Source of the DNA: Acanthacorydalis orientalis
Taxonomy: Eukaryota > Arthropoda > Insecta > Megaloptera > Corydalidae
Assembly (NCBI GenBank): GCA_034766995.1
Contig: CM068322.1
Coordinates: 2,996,589-3,060,588 of the forward strand
Direction: 5' to 3'
Length of the DNA: 64,000 nucleotides
Below, piece by piece: positions 12,771 through 22,455 of this stretch. Made by a program: the position numbers and the translations under genes. The notes beneath the pieces are model-generated. The model did not search any database, had not been told where the DNA came from, and saw only the letters and a program-made list of their open reading frames with translations. Each line of letters opens with the position of its first letter. Positions within the stretch are counted from its first letter, which is position 1.

Positions 12771-13112
12771 TGTATATCTTATAATTGTAATTAATATAAA
12801 TTTCAGACAGAATTTATTTATTAAATACAAAATTACCAACATTATTCTACAACGTCGATTAGAACGAAAACTTTGTCAATGTTTTAATGTTGCATCACAC
12901 GTATCAAAGTTTCCACGTTAATAAGTTTGATAAATTGGTGTCATTAATTTATTTAATTACACTAATAACTAATAAATAGAAATATGCTCGGTAATGATGT
13001 ATTCTCAGATTTTCATCATTAATGTAACAGGAAAACTTTGCTACGAGGGAAAACGAAAAATAAATACAAACTTCGAAACATATTCAAAAAATATTCACAT
13101 GTATAAAAAAAC

Positions 13113-13164
<52 letters not shown>

Positions 13165-14225
13165 GCATCGTAATTAAACCTTGAATGTCTTACGGGTTCA
13201 TATGGATACATTAAATCAATAACAAAATTTCGTTTATTTCAAGTCATGTTTTTTAAAGATAAAATGTATATTCCAATCAAATATGTTAGTTAAGTCTGAA
13301 TAATCAATTATATGTGTATTTTTTCCACTATTCAATTAATAAAAACAGAAGCACTCAATATACTTAATTTCGTAAAAAGCAATAACTATGGTTGAAAGTC
13401 GATTCAGATAAATTGGATTAAATATTTGATATCTATTAAAGTTGATAAAAAACATATTGTGATGAGTATATTATATTTCAATGATATCAGAATATAGTTT
13501 TAAACTTTTTATTTTTCTTTGTAATTTAATATATAACATATCTATCTTGATCAATGAACTCGTATGCCGTTTATATAATAGTCAAAATATATATTTACAT
13601 TAACTTGTTTCAATTTTTTAATATTTTTTAGCAGTTTTATTTTTAACGATTTTACACTTTAAAAAATAGCTGATCTTATGAAAACAGACATATTCAAGGC
13701 ATATAAATTACATTATCTCAAGTGAATGTCTGTTGAAATGAAAAGTTAAGGGGAACATTGATGATACTTTAATTGAAAATCTAGACAGTTCGTCAATTAC
13801 GAAGTAGTATTGAAGTTTTAGTGTATAAAAATAACAGTTTTTCTAAACGACGATATAAAATATTAACCTTAAGTTTAATTTTTAAATAAATGCAAAATGT
13901 TAATAATATGTATCCAAAGTAGGAAAGTGAAGAAAATATTGAAAGAGTTCTTTATTTTTAAAAGGAAATTGATCAACAGCCCATTATTAATCTCTATTAT
14001 AAATAAATTAAAGAATAATGGATAATTAAATCAAAGATAATCAAATAAACGATTAACTAATTTCTGAAAAACATCATTTAGTTAATACATAAGATTCAAA
14101 AATTTAAAATAGCCAAATATATTCTCAGATACGTTAAAAATATTCTTAGAAATTTTATATTTCGAAGTACAGTTTCATTCCCGGTAAATATTCATACAGT
14201 ATTAATCTAATGGCAAAGATATGTA
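12771..14225. other. AT-rich non-coding stretch
   Basis: Nothing recognised apart from the TA array at 13115-13161. Confidence 0.6.
13115..13161. repeat. (TA)n microsatellite
   Basis: Uninterrupted TA array. Confidence 0.95.
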
Positions 14226-14259
14226 CAATAGACCCTCGATGAACGACTGATCGCACAAC

Positions 14260-14283
14260 GACCGGGATTCATGAATCCCGGTC
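14260..14283. repeat. Perfect 24-bp palindrome
   Basis: GACCGGGATTCA followed by its exact reverse complement TGAATCCCGGTC, just inside the left end of the Tigger-like element. It may be a subterminal protein-binding or foldback site. Confidence 0.9.
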
Positions 14284-14324
14284 ATAACAAAGGAAGAATC
14301 GGTTTACCTGAATATACGCCCTTG

Positions 14325-14414
14325 AAAGAGAGATTAACATTGTTGCTAGGGGCTAATGCATCTGGTCATTTTAAATTAAAGCCCCTTCTCGTGTATCATT
14401 CACAGAATCCACGT
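14325..14414 (+). pseudogene. Tigger DDE-domain fragment
   Basis: Thirty uninterrupted codons read KERLTLLLGANASGHF and then KLKPLLVYHSQNPR. This is the conserved core around the first catalytic region of Tigger/CENP-B-like transposases (family pattern RxTLLLxANASGxxKxKPLLVYxSxNPR). Coding similarity stops on both sides, consistent with internal deletion. Non-functional. Confidence 0.75.
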
Positions 14415-14472
14415 TTTTTTAGGTAACACAAGTTGCTAAAAAATACTCTGGGGGCATAAGTATCTTCAGCTG

Positions 14473-14727
14473 TTGGAGAAGGTGATTGAGAAGGAGAAAT
14501 ATAGTAGCGAGGAGAAAGTTGAAGAAGATCTACATGTTACATACGAATTAAAAAGCTTGTTAAGTCCATTGGAAACTCTTAAGAGTAAAATTACATTCCA
14601 TCCAGAAATTGAAAAGATTGATGTTCATATGTGCCAGTTTGAGGACAACGTGGTTACCTATTTGCACAAATTAAAAGAAATATGCAGAGGTAATCCACTC
14701 TGGATAGATTTTTCACCAAAGCCTTAA
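14473..14727 (+). CDS. Unassigned 84-codon ORF inside Tigger-like element
   Basis: The open frame begins at a TTG and has no nearby ATG start, so it is likely an internal piece of a longer ancestral frame. It is charged and helix-prone (EKVIEKEKYSSEEKVEEDL), and after residue 45 reads HPEIEKIDVHMCQFEDNV, with KLKEICRG further on. Neither half clearly matches the Tigger transposase tail I know, though it sits where that tail should be. It may be a lineage-specific transposase C-terminus or captured sequence. Confidence that it encodes a functional protein is low. Confidence 0.2.
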   Translation: MEKVIEKEKYSSEEKVEEDLHVTYELKSLLSPLETLKSKITFHPEIEKIDVHMCQFEDNVVTYLHKLKEICRGNPLWIDFSPKP

Positions 14728-15083
14728 CTTCCATCGGTTTTAGAGACACTGCCACAAAGAGTATAAAATCGATTCCCCTTCTAATAGTGTGACCAGTTAT
14801 CTTCATGAAGAGTGATTTTATTCTAAAGACCAGCATTGGTAAATTACTGGTGTGGGCCATCATCAAATAAAAACAGATTTTTTAAACAAAAGATTAAGAA
14901 AAATAATTTATTTATATTTCTTATACGTACCTTTAAAATTAAATTTTATCTAATGTACGGTTATGGTTTAGGCACCTTTGCACCATTTAGAAGGTTAACA
15001 TATTATAATTACCGTATACAAACACCATGGAACGACCATTGGCCCTGCATCAATTACGGTCGTTCAATAATGTTCTACTGTAG

Positions 15084-15769
15084 TTGAAACAAATAAATAC
15101 TCTGTGATGAGATCTTTTTTTGTACTGTGATTATGTTATAGATCATAATGAAACAAACCTTTTCTGATTTAAAATATTAGATAATTGATTACCGATCGTT
15201 TTTGATTGTTGTGTGTGTTTCGAGATTATACTATCATTTTTAGATTAGAATTATGTTAACATTTTCAGAGCAATAAAATCCAAAAAAATAATAATGTAGC
15301 GTCGTTTTGAAAACGCATATAATAAGAAAAATCGATTAGCAAATAATTAATTTTTCTAATAAGAAAATCTCTTGCAGATTTCGAAGAGTAAAGAAATTAT
15401 GTATGAAAATAAATTTAGCTACAGCATCCAAAATTATATTCGATAGTAATTATTTTTTACAAAAAATATGTTACTATCAATTATATTGATTAAATAGTAA
15501 GTATAATGTATGTAATGTATTTTTTATTAATGCATAGTCATTTTTGCAACTATTTTGTTGTTTATGTAAAAATGTATATGGAATTTCAAACGTTATAATT
15601 GGTTTTGTATTTAGAAAATAGATGGTATTAAAGAATAAATCTAGTTCCATTGTCAAAAACTCAATATCAAAAATTATTATAAGTGAATTAAAATTTGAAA
15701 TTACTATAAAGTAATAATATAATAGATTTATAATTTTATTAAATGTATTTGGAATCTGTTTGAAATCGT

Positions 15770-15841
<72 letters not shown>

Positions 15842-16154
15842 ATATCATTTAAGAAAATACTGCTAATCAAACCCTCTATAACATATTTAATCAATAGTTA
15901 ACTGTTATGTCATCAATCAAGTTTTAATACATACTCATACATAGATAATAAAATTTAATATTGATATTATTACACAAGTAAATAATACGAAATGATTATC
16001 ATTTAAAACTTTCTATGATGAACATATTTTTTTGCAAAAAGTGAATTGAATGAGTAAATTTTTACTTATTTAAAAACTTTTTTTATAATTTTATTAAGAT
16101 AAATTTTATTTAAATGTATATACTTTGTTATAGAACAAAATATTTATTTATATA
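15084..16154. other. AT-rich non-coding stretch
   Basis: Nothing recognised except the microsatellite at 15770-15837. Confidence 0.6.
15770..15837. repeat. (TA)n(TG)n(TA)n microsatellite
   Basis: TA array interrupted by a TG/TATG tract. Confidence 0.94.
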
Positions 16155-16229
16155 TTAAGTTAATAGAACAAAATGCGGTTTATGTCCTGCAAATTAATAT
16201 ACATTTTTCTCAGCTAATTAATATTTTTT

Positions 16230-16609
16230 TTAATCGAAATATGCACTATTAGAACTAACATACTTTTTCCAATTGATTACAACTTTACTTATTCCAATAT
16301 TATACAATTCTGGAGTTCTGGAGTTGATAAAATCTCGAAATACACTTTCAACAGCAATTTGGTTGTTGTAGAACTTATCCTGTAAGAAATTGTCGAAATA
16401 TTTAAAAAGTGTTGACGAGATGTCTGGTAAGTATGGTGGATGAGGCAATGTTTCGTAGCCCCAAACATTCACTTTTGGAAGATCAATCGTACGACATGTG
16501 ATCGTTCTTTGTCATGCAGCAGGATTGACCTTTTCGATTGACCAGTGCGGAGACCGGACGTTGCCGTTCTTGGTGCATTTTGTCGATTTCTTGACAATAA
16601 CTCTCAGCT
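16230..16609 (-). pseudogene. Mariner transposase, C-terminal part (3' of LINE insertion)
   Basis: Open from about 16472 to the stop before 16230. It reads ETLPHPPYLPDISSTLFKYF and ends VINWKKYVSSNSAYFD, the standard end of cecropia/Hsmar1-like transposases. The usual third catalytic Asp (SPTDYHFF in relatives) falls in SSTLFKYF and is lost. Upstream, in another frame, ILLHDKERSHV (about 16490-16525) keeps the second catalytic Asp, so a frameshift lies near 16475. Further upstream the antisense match continues to the LINE boundary at 16609. Confidence 0.82.
16599..16609. repeat. LINE target-site duplication, left copy
   Basis: AACTCTCAGCT, identical to 21566-21576. Joining the flanks at one copy restores continuous mariner sequence. 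Confidence 0.9.
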
Positions 16610-16715
16610 CCAGTGCTCGTCAATCCCCCTAGAGGGTAAGGTGTCCCCATCCCCACGACCGGCGGTAGTATATCGCACGGGCACGGGCAAGCGGGTCTCC
16701 GTCCGTCTGAAGCGC

Positions 16716-18637
16716 ATGCGAAGCGTGTGCAGCGATGAGAGCGGCCGTGAGTCCGACGGGACGCAGAACCCGTCGAAGAGGGAGAGGGAAGGCGCTCGCG
16801 GAGACGCGGCCGGCCCCTCCGACGTCGGCGCCAGCGTCTCCCCGAGCGCGCCTTCTCCGTCGACGACGATGGACACTGCTGTCCCGGCCACGGCCGCTGC
16901 GACTCAACAACAGGTGTGTGACGACGGCTTCACTGTGGTGACCCACAGGAAGCGATGTCCGCCTATATACGCGTACGCGAGGAACTACTTCGCGCTGTCG
17001 CGTGCGCTTAACGCCGAGGGCGTTCTGTTCACCTCCGAGAAGGTGGGCAGTAGCGTGTGTAAACTAAGAATGAGCACTGACGCCGCTTATCGCGCCGCAG
17101 TCCGCGTGCTTAAGACCAACGGGATCGAGATTCACTCGTATCTCCTGCCGACGGAGAAGACGCACAAGCTCCTTCTCCGCGGCATGACTCCGGACACTGA
17201 CGTTGACGATCTGTGGGAGGCGATTAGGCTGACGGACTTCACCCACAGCCACTTCACCCAGATCGTCAACGGGGGACGGAAGACGGCCGCCTTCCTGGTG
17301 TACTTCGCGCCAGGAATGCGGGAGCACGCTCGCCGATTCGAGACCCTTCAGGTCCTCGATTCGGCCAAGATAAAATTCGAGCGATTCCGAGGTCGCTCCG
17401 GCCCCCAGCAATGTTTACGTTGCCAGCGTTGGGGCCACTCTTCAGCCGCATGCAACAAGCAGACGCGCTGCATTGCTTGCGCCGGGACACACGATGCGTC
17501 GGAGTGTCCCCGGGACAAGTCGCAGCGCGTCGTACAATGCTGCAACTGCGGTGGCCCGCATCCGGCGAGCCATCGGGGTTGCGTAGAGTACAAGCATGCT
17601 GAGGCGGCTCGCATGCGAAAGGAAGCCCCTCGTCGTACTAGGAAGCGCGGCTCGCGCAAGAGCAAGCCGCAGTCGAAGGCGTTGAGCACTGCTCCGCCGA
17701 CAAAGCCTCCGAGGTCAACCAAACCGGCGGCTTCGAGGGTGCACGCACCCTCGAACACCGCCGGCACGAGAAGCTACGTGGAGACGCTCAGGGGTGTGGC
17801 GGCGCCCGCGCGCGCCGTCGCCCCTGCCGCGACGTCGATCGGCGAGTTGGCCCCGGCGTGCAGTTAGCCGTTGAAGGGATCCCCTATGGATCCTGGAAAA
17901 CGTGCTCCGATGCCGCTGCCTAGGTCCGTCGACACGTTCGTGGCCCCGAGTGCCTCCACGAGAGCTCCGGATAACCGTAGGGTCGCTCCAGCGCTGGCAA
18001 AGCGTTCTGGCGTGCAGAGTGCCGTACCTGTAACCATTGTTCCGCGAAATAATAGACAGGCTGTTAAAGCCGCCGAGCCCAGGCCGTTGCCTCGTAAGTC
18101 GTTGACGACGACGACGACATCTACCGACGTGACGAATCCCCCGAAGCGTGCGGCCGCTCCGAGAGCGGTGCCTGCGCGCGTTTCCTTGCCGTCGAACAAG
18201 CGTGCGACGGTCCGTTTGCCGGAGGGCAAAAGCATCAGCGCCGCAGCGCCGTGCCCGCGGAGAGATACGTGACGCGTCCGCCGCGGTCTGTCACCGTGCC
18301 GGCCGGTGAGCGTCCGTCCCGCAGGTCCGTCGGGAAGAAGAAGCGGGGCTCGCGAGCGGGCGTCGGCGTCGAGCCGACGAGCGCTCCGATCCCCGTGACC
18401 GTGCAGCCCGCCGCTGCCAGCCAACCGTCGCGGCCGCGACAACGACGACTCCCGACGTTACGACGTGACGTCACGAAAGACGAACAGACATACATCGACG
18501 ACATCGTCAACTGGTGCGAGACTTACATCCGCGCCCACGAGACGGCATCCGACGCGAGGGGAAGGCTCCTCGCGTTCGCGTACGCCGTCCGCACTTGCCC
18601 TACAGGAATACTAACATGCCTGCTAGAGACGAACTAA
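16716..18637 (+). pseudogene. LINE ORF1 (gag-like, zinc-knuckle) pseudogene
   Basis: ORF1 proteins of Jockey LINEs bind the element RNA and form the particle. The open frame reaches back through the LINE 5' end into antisense mariner; the first ATG inside the LINE is at 16716 (MRSVCSDES). In order: a low-complexity Ser/Pro/Arg-rich N-terminus; an RNA-binding-like region (FTVVTHRKRCPPIYAYARNY); a PRE_C2HC-like stretch (LLPTEKTHKLLLRGM); three knuckles CLRCQRWGHSSAAC, CIACAGTHDASEC and CCNCGGPHPASHRGC; then a basic tail. An in-frame TAG at 17865-17867 interrupts it. The same frame resumes to 18272, and a -1 shift near 18240 leads into the last segment ending 18637, which overlaps ORF2 by 22 nt. 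Confidence 0.85.
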
Positions 18638-21296
18638 ACGTACTATATTGGAACGCCAACGGCGTTCGTGCGCGGCGGGTGGAACTCATCGCGGCGGTGC
18701 AGCGTCACAAGGTTGACGTGGTACTGCTGTGTGAGACGCACCTGAACGCGAGCACGGACTTTGCGATCCTGAATTTCCACACCTATCGTGTCGACAGACC
18801 TGACGGTTCCTCGTATGGAGGCACTGCGATTCTTGTCGGGAGTCGCATGCCCCATTTCGAGGTCGCGTGTCCGCAACTGTCGTCTGTCGAGGCGACGACG
18901 GTGATGGTGAAATTGGGCGGTCGCGGGTGCTTGCTCGCCGCCGTGTATAAGCGTCCGAACGACAGCCTGTGCACCGATGATATCGACGCCCTACTGAATT
19001 TGAGCCCATCGGCGATCGTGGCCGGTGACCTCAACGCTAAACATCCTTCGTGGAATTCCGTGACCGGCAACCACGCCGAGACGAGACTATTCAAACACGC
19101 GGCGAAGTCCGACTTCGTCGTCGTAGCTCCGGACGAGCCGACCCATTACTCTGGCGATCGTGCGGGCGACGTACTGGACGTGGCGATCCTCCGCGGCGTC
19201 GGCGGGGGGTACGGGCTGTGGTCGTTGCCGATTCTATCGTCGGACCACAACCCCGTGCTCCTGTCGCTGACGGGGCTGGGTCGTCGCGTTCCGGTGCCGA
19301 GGCCGTCCACGTTCGTCCGAGTCGATTGGTCTAGTTTCGCGGATAGAGTCGACGCGCGCACCGACACCGGTCAGTGCGTGTTCGACTCTCCTTTGAGCCT
19401 TGAGGCGGCGGTATCATCTCTGCACGACGACATCACCGACTCACTTGACGAGTGTTCGACCGAACACAGACAGACGCTGCTATCCCGTCGACTACCGGAC
19501 GAGATAATGGAGCAGATTCGACGGAAGAACCGGTCCCGGAAACTCTGGCAGAAGTACCGTGACCCAAATGACCGCACGAACCACAACTTTCTCGCGCAGC
19601 GTGTAAAGTTGCAGGTCGCGAAGCATCGCGATCGCGAGTGGTACGACGCGACGATGTCAATGTCCACGGACGAGAGTGGCTCGTCCGTGTGGCGTTGCAC
19701 TCGTCATCTCGTGTCCGCCCGACGACCGCGGCGTTCTGCGCTCATCGACGGAAACGTTATGTTGGTCAGTGAGCCGGCGGAGAGGGCCGAAGTGCTCGCG
19801 GACTGGATGGAGGGTCAGTTTCGTGCTAACCCCCCGGAGAACGAAGCGAGCGCCAGGTATGTCGAGGATTTCGTTTCGCGATTCCTCGCCACGCCGCCGT
19901 CCTGCCCGCCGCCGCTGATCACTCCGGAAGAAGTCACCAGCATCATCAAACGTCTCGACCGCCGAAAAGCGACCGGAGACGACGGAACAGTAATTCCGCC
20001 CTTCTTAATCTACCGGTAAGGACGATCGTGCGGATGGCGACGATCTTTAGCGAGATCTACCGTCATAAGCACTCTCCCCCCAGCTGGAAACTTGCCAAGG
20101 TTATCGCTGTTCCGAAAGTCGGTAAGCTTCTGCAACATCCCGCGAACCATCGCCCGATCAGTCTGCTGTCCTGCCTGTCTAAGGTGTTCGAGAGAACCCT
20201 TAGTAGGCGGATTGATGACCATTTGTCCGCGTCAGGGCATCTGGTCGACGAGCAATTCGGCTTCAGGCGTGGTCACGGTGCTGTTCAGCAGGTTTTGCGG
20301 CTGACGGAGCACATAACCCGCGGATTCAACGAGAAGCGTATGACCGGCGTCGTACTTCTCGATATTGAAAAGGCGTTTGACAAGGTCTGGCACGCAGGTC
20401 TCCTGTACAAGCTCGTTTACGCTGATCTTCCCGATAGTATGACTCACTTGTTGGCGTCGTATCTGTCGGGTCGCAGCTTCTACGTGCGTGTGGAGGAGGC
20501 GAGGTCGAGTGTCAAGCTCGTGGAGGCTGGCGTTCCGCAGGGCAGCGTTGTGGCTCCGGTGCTGTTCTCCCTGTATATCAACGATATGCCGAGGGGGCAG
20601 ACCACTGCGCTGTATGCGGACGACACCGCCATCGTCGCCCAATCGTGGAAGGTAGGGGTGCTCCACGCACGTCTGCAGCGTCATCTCGATGATCTCGCCG
20701 AATACTACGGTATCTGGCGAATGAGAGTTAACGCTGGGAAGTGCGAGGCGCTCCTATTTGCAAAGAAGAGGAACGTCGAACCGCCCGACCTGCACATCGA
20801 CGACACGACCGTCGGGTGGGTCGCCGAGGCCAAGTACCTCGGCGTCACGTTCGACAACAGACTGACCTTTGGACGCCATGCCGACAACGTACTCGACAAG
20901 GCGACAAGACAGTTCGGCAGACTGTACCCGCTACTCAACTACCGGTCGCAATTACCGCTGACCAGTAAAGCCATGCTTTACACCAGCCTGATTCGGCCGC
21001 TGATGACGTACGCGGCTCCAGCCTGGGCTTTTGCTAGGCCCGGCTCACTCAAACGGTTGCAGGTACTTCAGAACAAGATACTGCGCGTCATCGCCGACGC
21101 GCACTTCTTCGTTCCGAACGATACTCTGTATAATGATTTCCGGATCCCTACACTCTGCGAGTTTGTGCGTTGTCAAGCTCACACACTGTACGGCCGGTCC
21201 GAATCCAGCCAGAACGCCCTGATTAACACCCTCGGCGCATACGATCCGTCCAACCCGTGGTACCGCTACAGGCAGCCGAGACTACTGGCGTTGTGA
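18616..21296 (+). pseudogene. LINE ORF2 (endonuclease-reverse transcriptase), frameshifted
   Basis: Starts at ATG 18616 (MPARDELNVLYWNANGV) inside the end of ORF1. Endonuclease motifs in order: NANGV, LCETHL, AGDLNAKHPSWN and SSDHNPV, so the catalytic Asn, Glu, Asp and His are retained. The RT opens with KRLDRRKATGDDG, after which a single-base loss near 19985-19988 shifts the frame; the first frame stops at 20019. The rest continues in the second frame from 19989 to TGA 21296, with LLDIEKAFDKVW, GVPQGSVVAPVLF and the YADD active site at 20613-20624. No RNase H domain, as in Jockey. Restoring one base would give about 890 codons; this copy is inactive. Confidence 0.9.
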
Positions 21297-21565
21297 TGGG
21301 TACACCTCCACCTTCATTGACGAGAACTGGTCACGGCCCGGCCGTGGGTCGTGGGCAGTGGGCTTCTCTCGCGCCCCGAGCCGACCCCCCCCCCGGATCA
21401 CTGCCACGTAACTGTAACAAACAAAGCTCGAACCAGTGCCGTTCGCTCTCCTTGACGCAATTGATTCGTGTCGCTGATGAGAGCGACGTTTATCATCCTG
21501 AGTAACAGGTTCCCATACCTAACACTCAAACCCCTAGCGAACTAACGCTGGTACAACACTACGCG
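21297..21565 (+). other. LINE 3' UTR without poly(A)
   Basis: GC-rich non-coding tail containing a run of nine C near 21388. It ends CACTACGCG directly at the target-site duplication. No A-tract or simple-repeat tail is seen. Confidence 0.75.
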
Positions 21566-21576
21566 AACTCTCAGCT
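21566..21576. repeat. LINE target-site duplication, right copy
   Basis: AACTCTCAGCT, identical to 16599-16609. Confidence 0.9.
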
Positions 21577-22196
21577 GTAACGCTTTTGACATGATTCTAG
21601 AAATTGTAGTGGATTATACAAATCGAAGACCGCCGAACACACAATAATTTTATTTTGGTGTATTTTCGAATTCTATAAATGCTCCGGGGCTTTATTTTTG
21701 CCCAACCGTTGTACAAATCGCTTTCTGTTGTCGTAAAGTATTTACTTTTCGTTGCACGTTACAATACGATCGAGAAATGGATCATTTGTGTTGCATAAAA
21801 GAAGCTTAGAACAGACTTCATAACGGCGATTTTTTGGTTTTGGTTTAACTCGTGCAACACCCATTCGTCAATTTTTTTCATTTTCCTTAATATATTAAGT
21901 GGTCCCAAACTGCTGAATGACTAACGCTTAACTTTTGTGTATGCTCTTGAAATGTTATACGTGGTTCTGACTCAACTAACGTCTTCAGGTGGTTGTTATG
22001 AATTGAAGAAGAATTCCCGAGACCTTCTTCATCTTCAAGACTCTCGTTCCCAGCACGAAATTTTTAGAACCACTATTGCACCGTATGTTCCTTACCAGTA
22101 CCCACACCAGAAACATCGTTCAGTTTACGAGCAGTTTTTGCTTCTTTACACCCGTTTTGAACTCACAAGAAATTGACTAAATTGCTTCTTTTCCAT
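21577..22196 (-). pseudogene. Mariner transposase, N-terminal part (5' of LINE insertion)
   Basis: Start ATG at 22196 (MEKKQFSQF). An early stop and shift follow, then the mariner helix-turn-helix half: KEAKTARKLNDVSG, SLEDEEG, LVESEPRI and QKLSVSHSAVWDHL (about 22150-21890). Next come linker residues (DEWVLHELNQNQK) and the first catalytic block, RIVTCNEK followed by a stop and ILYDNRKR (about 21715-21775). Relatives have VTCDEKW, so the first Asp is Asn and the following Trp codon is a stop. The remainder runs to the LINE junction in the region just upstream of the AEKYC motif. Dead copy. Confidence 0.85.
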
Positions 22197-22390
22197 CTCT
22201 TATTCAATAGTCCAATTTGAAACAAAATTAATAATCAAAATAAAGTTAATATTACCAAAATACAGATCAAAAAATTCACTTTAAAATAATATGTACAAAA
22301 CACAATAAAATTACATTTTCATTGAAAAACATTGAAAAACATTAAGATTAGAATTCAGAAAACAAAACCGGCATTATTTTCCTTTGAAAC

Positions 22391-22453
<63 letters not shown>
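22391..22453. repeat. (TA)n microsatellite
   Basis: TA array with one ACA interruption, continuous with the 5' end of the split mariner. Confidence 0.94.

Positions 22454-22455
<2 letters not shown>

Larger units (their letters stand above)
14226..15080 (+). mobile_element. Internally deleted Tigger/pogo-like element
   Basis: Imperfect terminal inverted repeats: left CAATAGACCCTCGATGAACG (14226-14245), right read in reverse CAGTAGAACATTATTGAACG (15080-15061). Both ends are bounded by TA (14224-14225 and 15081-15082), the expected target duplication. The 855-bp interior keeps a short piece of Tigger DDE transposase (14325-14414) and an unassigned open frame (14473-14727). Full-length relatives are over 2 kb, so most of the transposase has been lost. 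Confidence 0.75.
16610..21565 (+). mobile_element. Jockey-superfamily non-LTR retrotransposon (LINE)
   Basis: A 4,956-bp block, strikingly GC-rich against its AT-rich surroundings, bounded by an 11-bp perfect target-site duplication. It has an ORF1 with a PRE_C2HC-like region and three CCHC knuckles, and an ORF2 with an apurinic-type endonuclease and reverse transcriptase, overlapping as in Jockey elements. ORF1 has a stop and a frameshift and ORF2 has a frameshift, so this copy is inactive. The 3' end (21297-21565) is a GC-rich UTR with no poly(A) tail. The near-complete structure suggests a fairly recent insertion. Confidence 0.92.
16155..22390 (-). mobile_element. Cecropia-type mariner split by a LINE
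   Basis: Two pieces of one minus-strand mariner flank the LINE: 16155-16609 (3' part) and 21577-22390 (5' part), 455 + 814 = 1,269 bp, a normal full length. The left end TTAAGTTAATAGAAC (16155-16169) and the degenerate right end near 22390 match the TTAGGTTGGTAGAAAAATAA terminal repeat of the other copies at 32049 and 49978. TA precedes the left end (16153-16154); the right end merges into a TA array. Hsmar1-like terminal and transposase motifs place it in the cecropia group. Confidence 0.88.

Noticed and set aside
16545..16715. Upstream extension of LINE ORF1
   Set aside because: The first part of this frame is antisense mariner sequence left of the LINE boundary at 16610, so it cannot belong to the native protein.
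16604..21222. Many ORFs of 60 to 190 codons antisense or frame-shifted to the LINE
   Set aside because: GC-rich coding DNA with few stops gives long shadow frames. None carries its own motifs.
21937..22176. 79-codon plus-strand ORF
   Set aside because: It is antisense to the N-terminal half of the split mariner, which reads well on minus.
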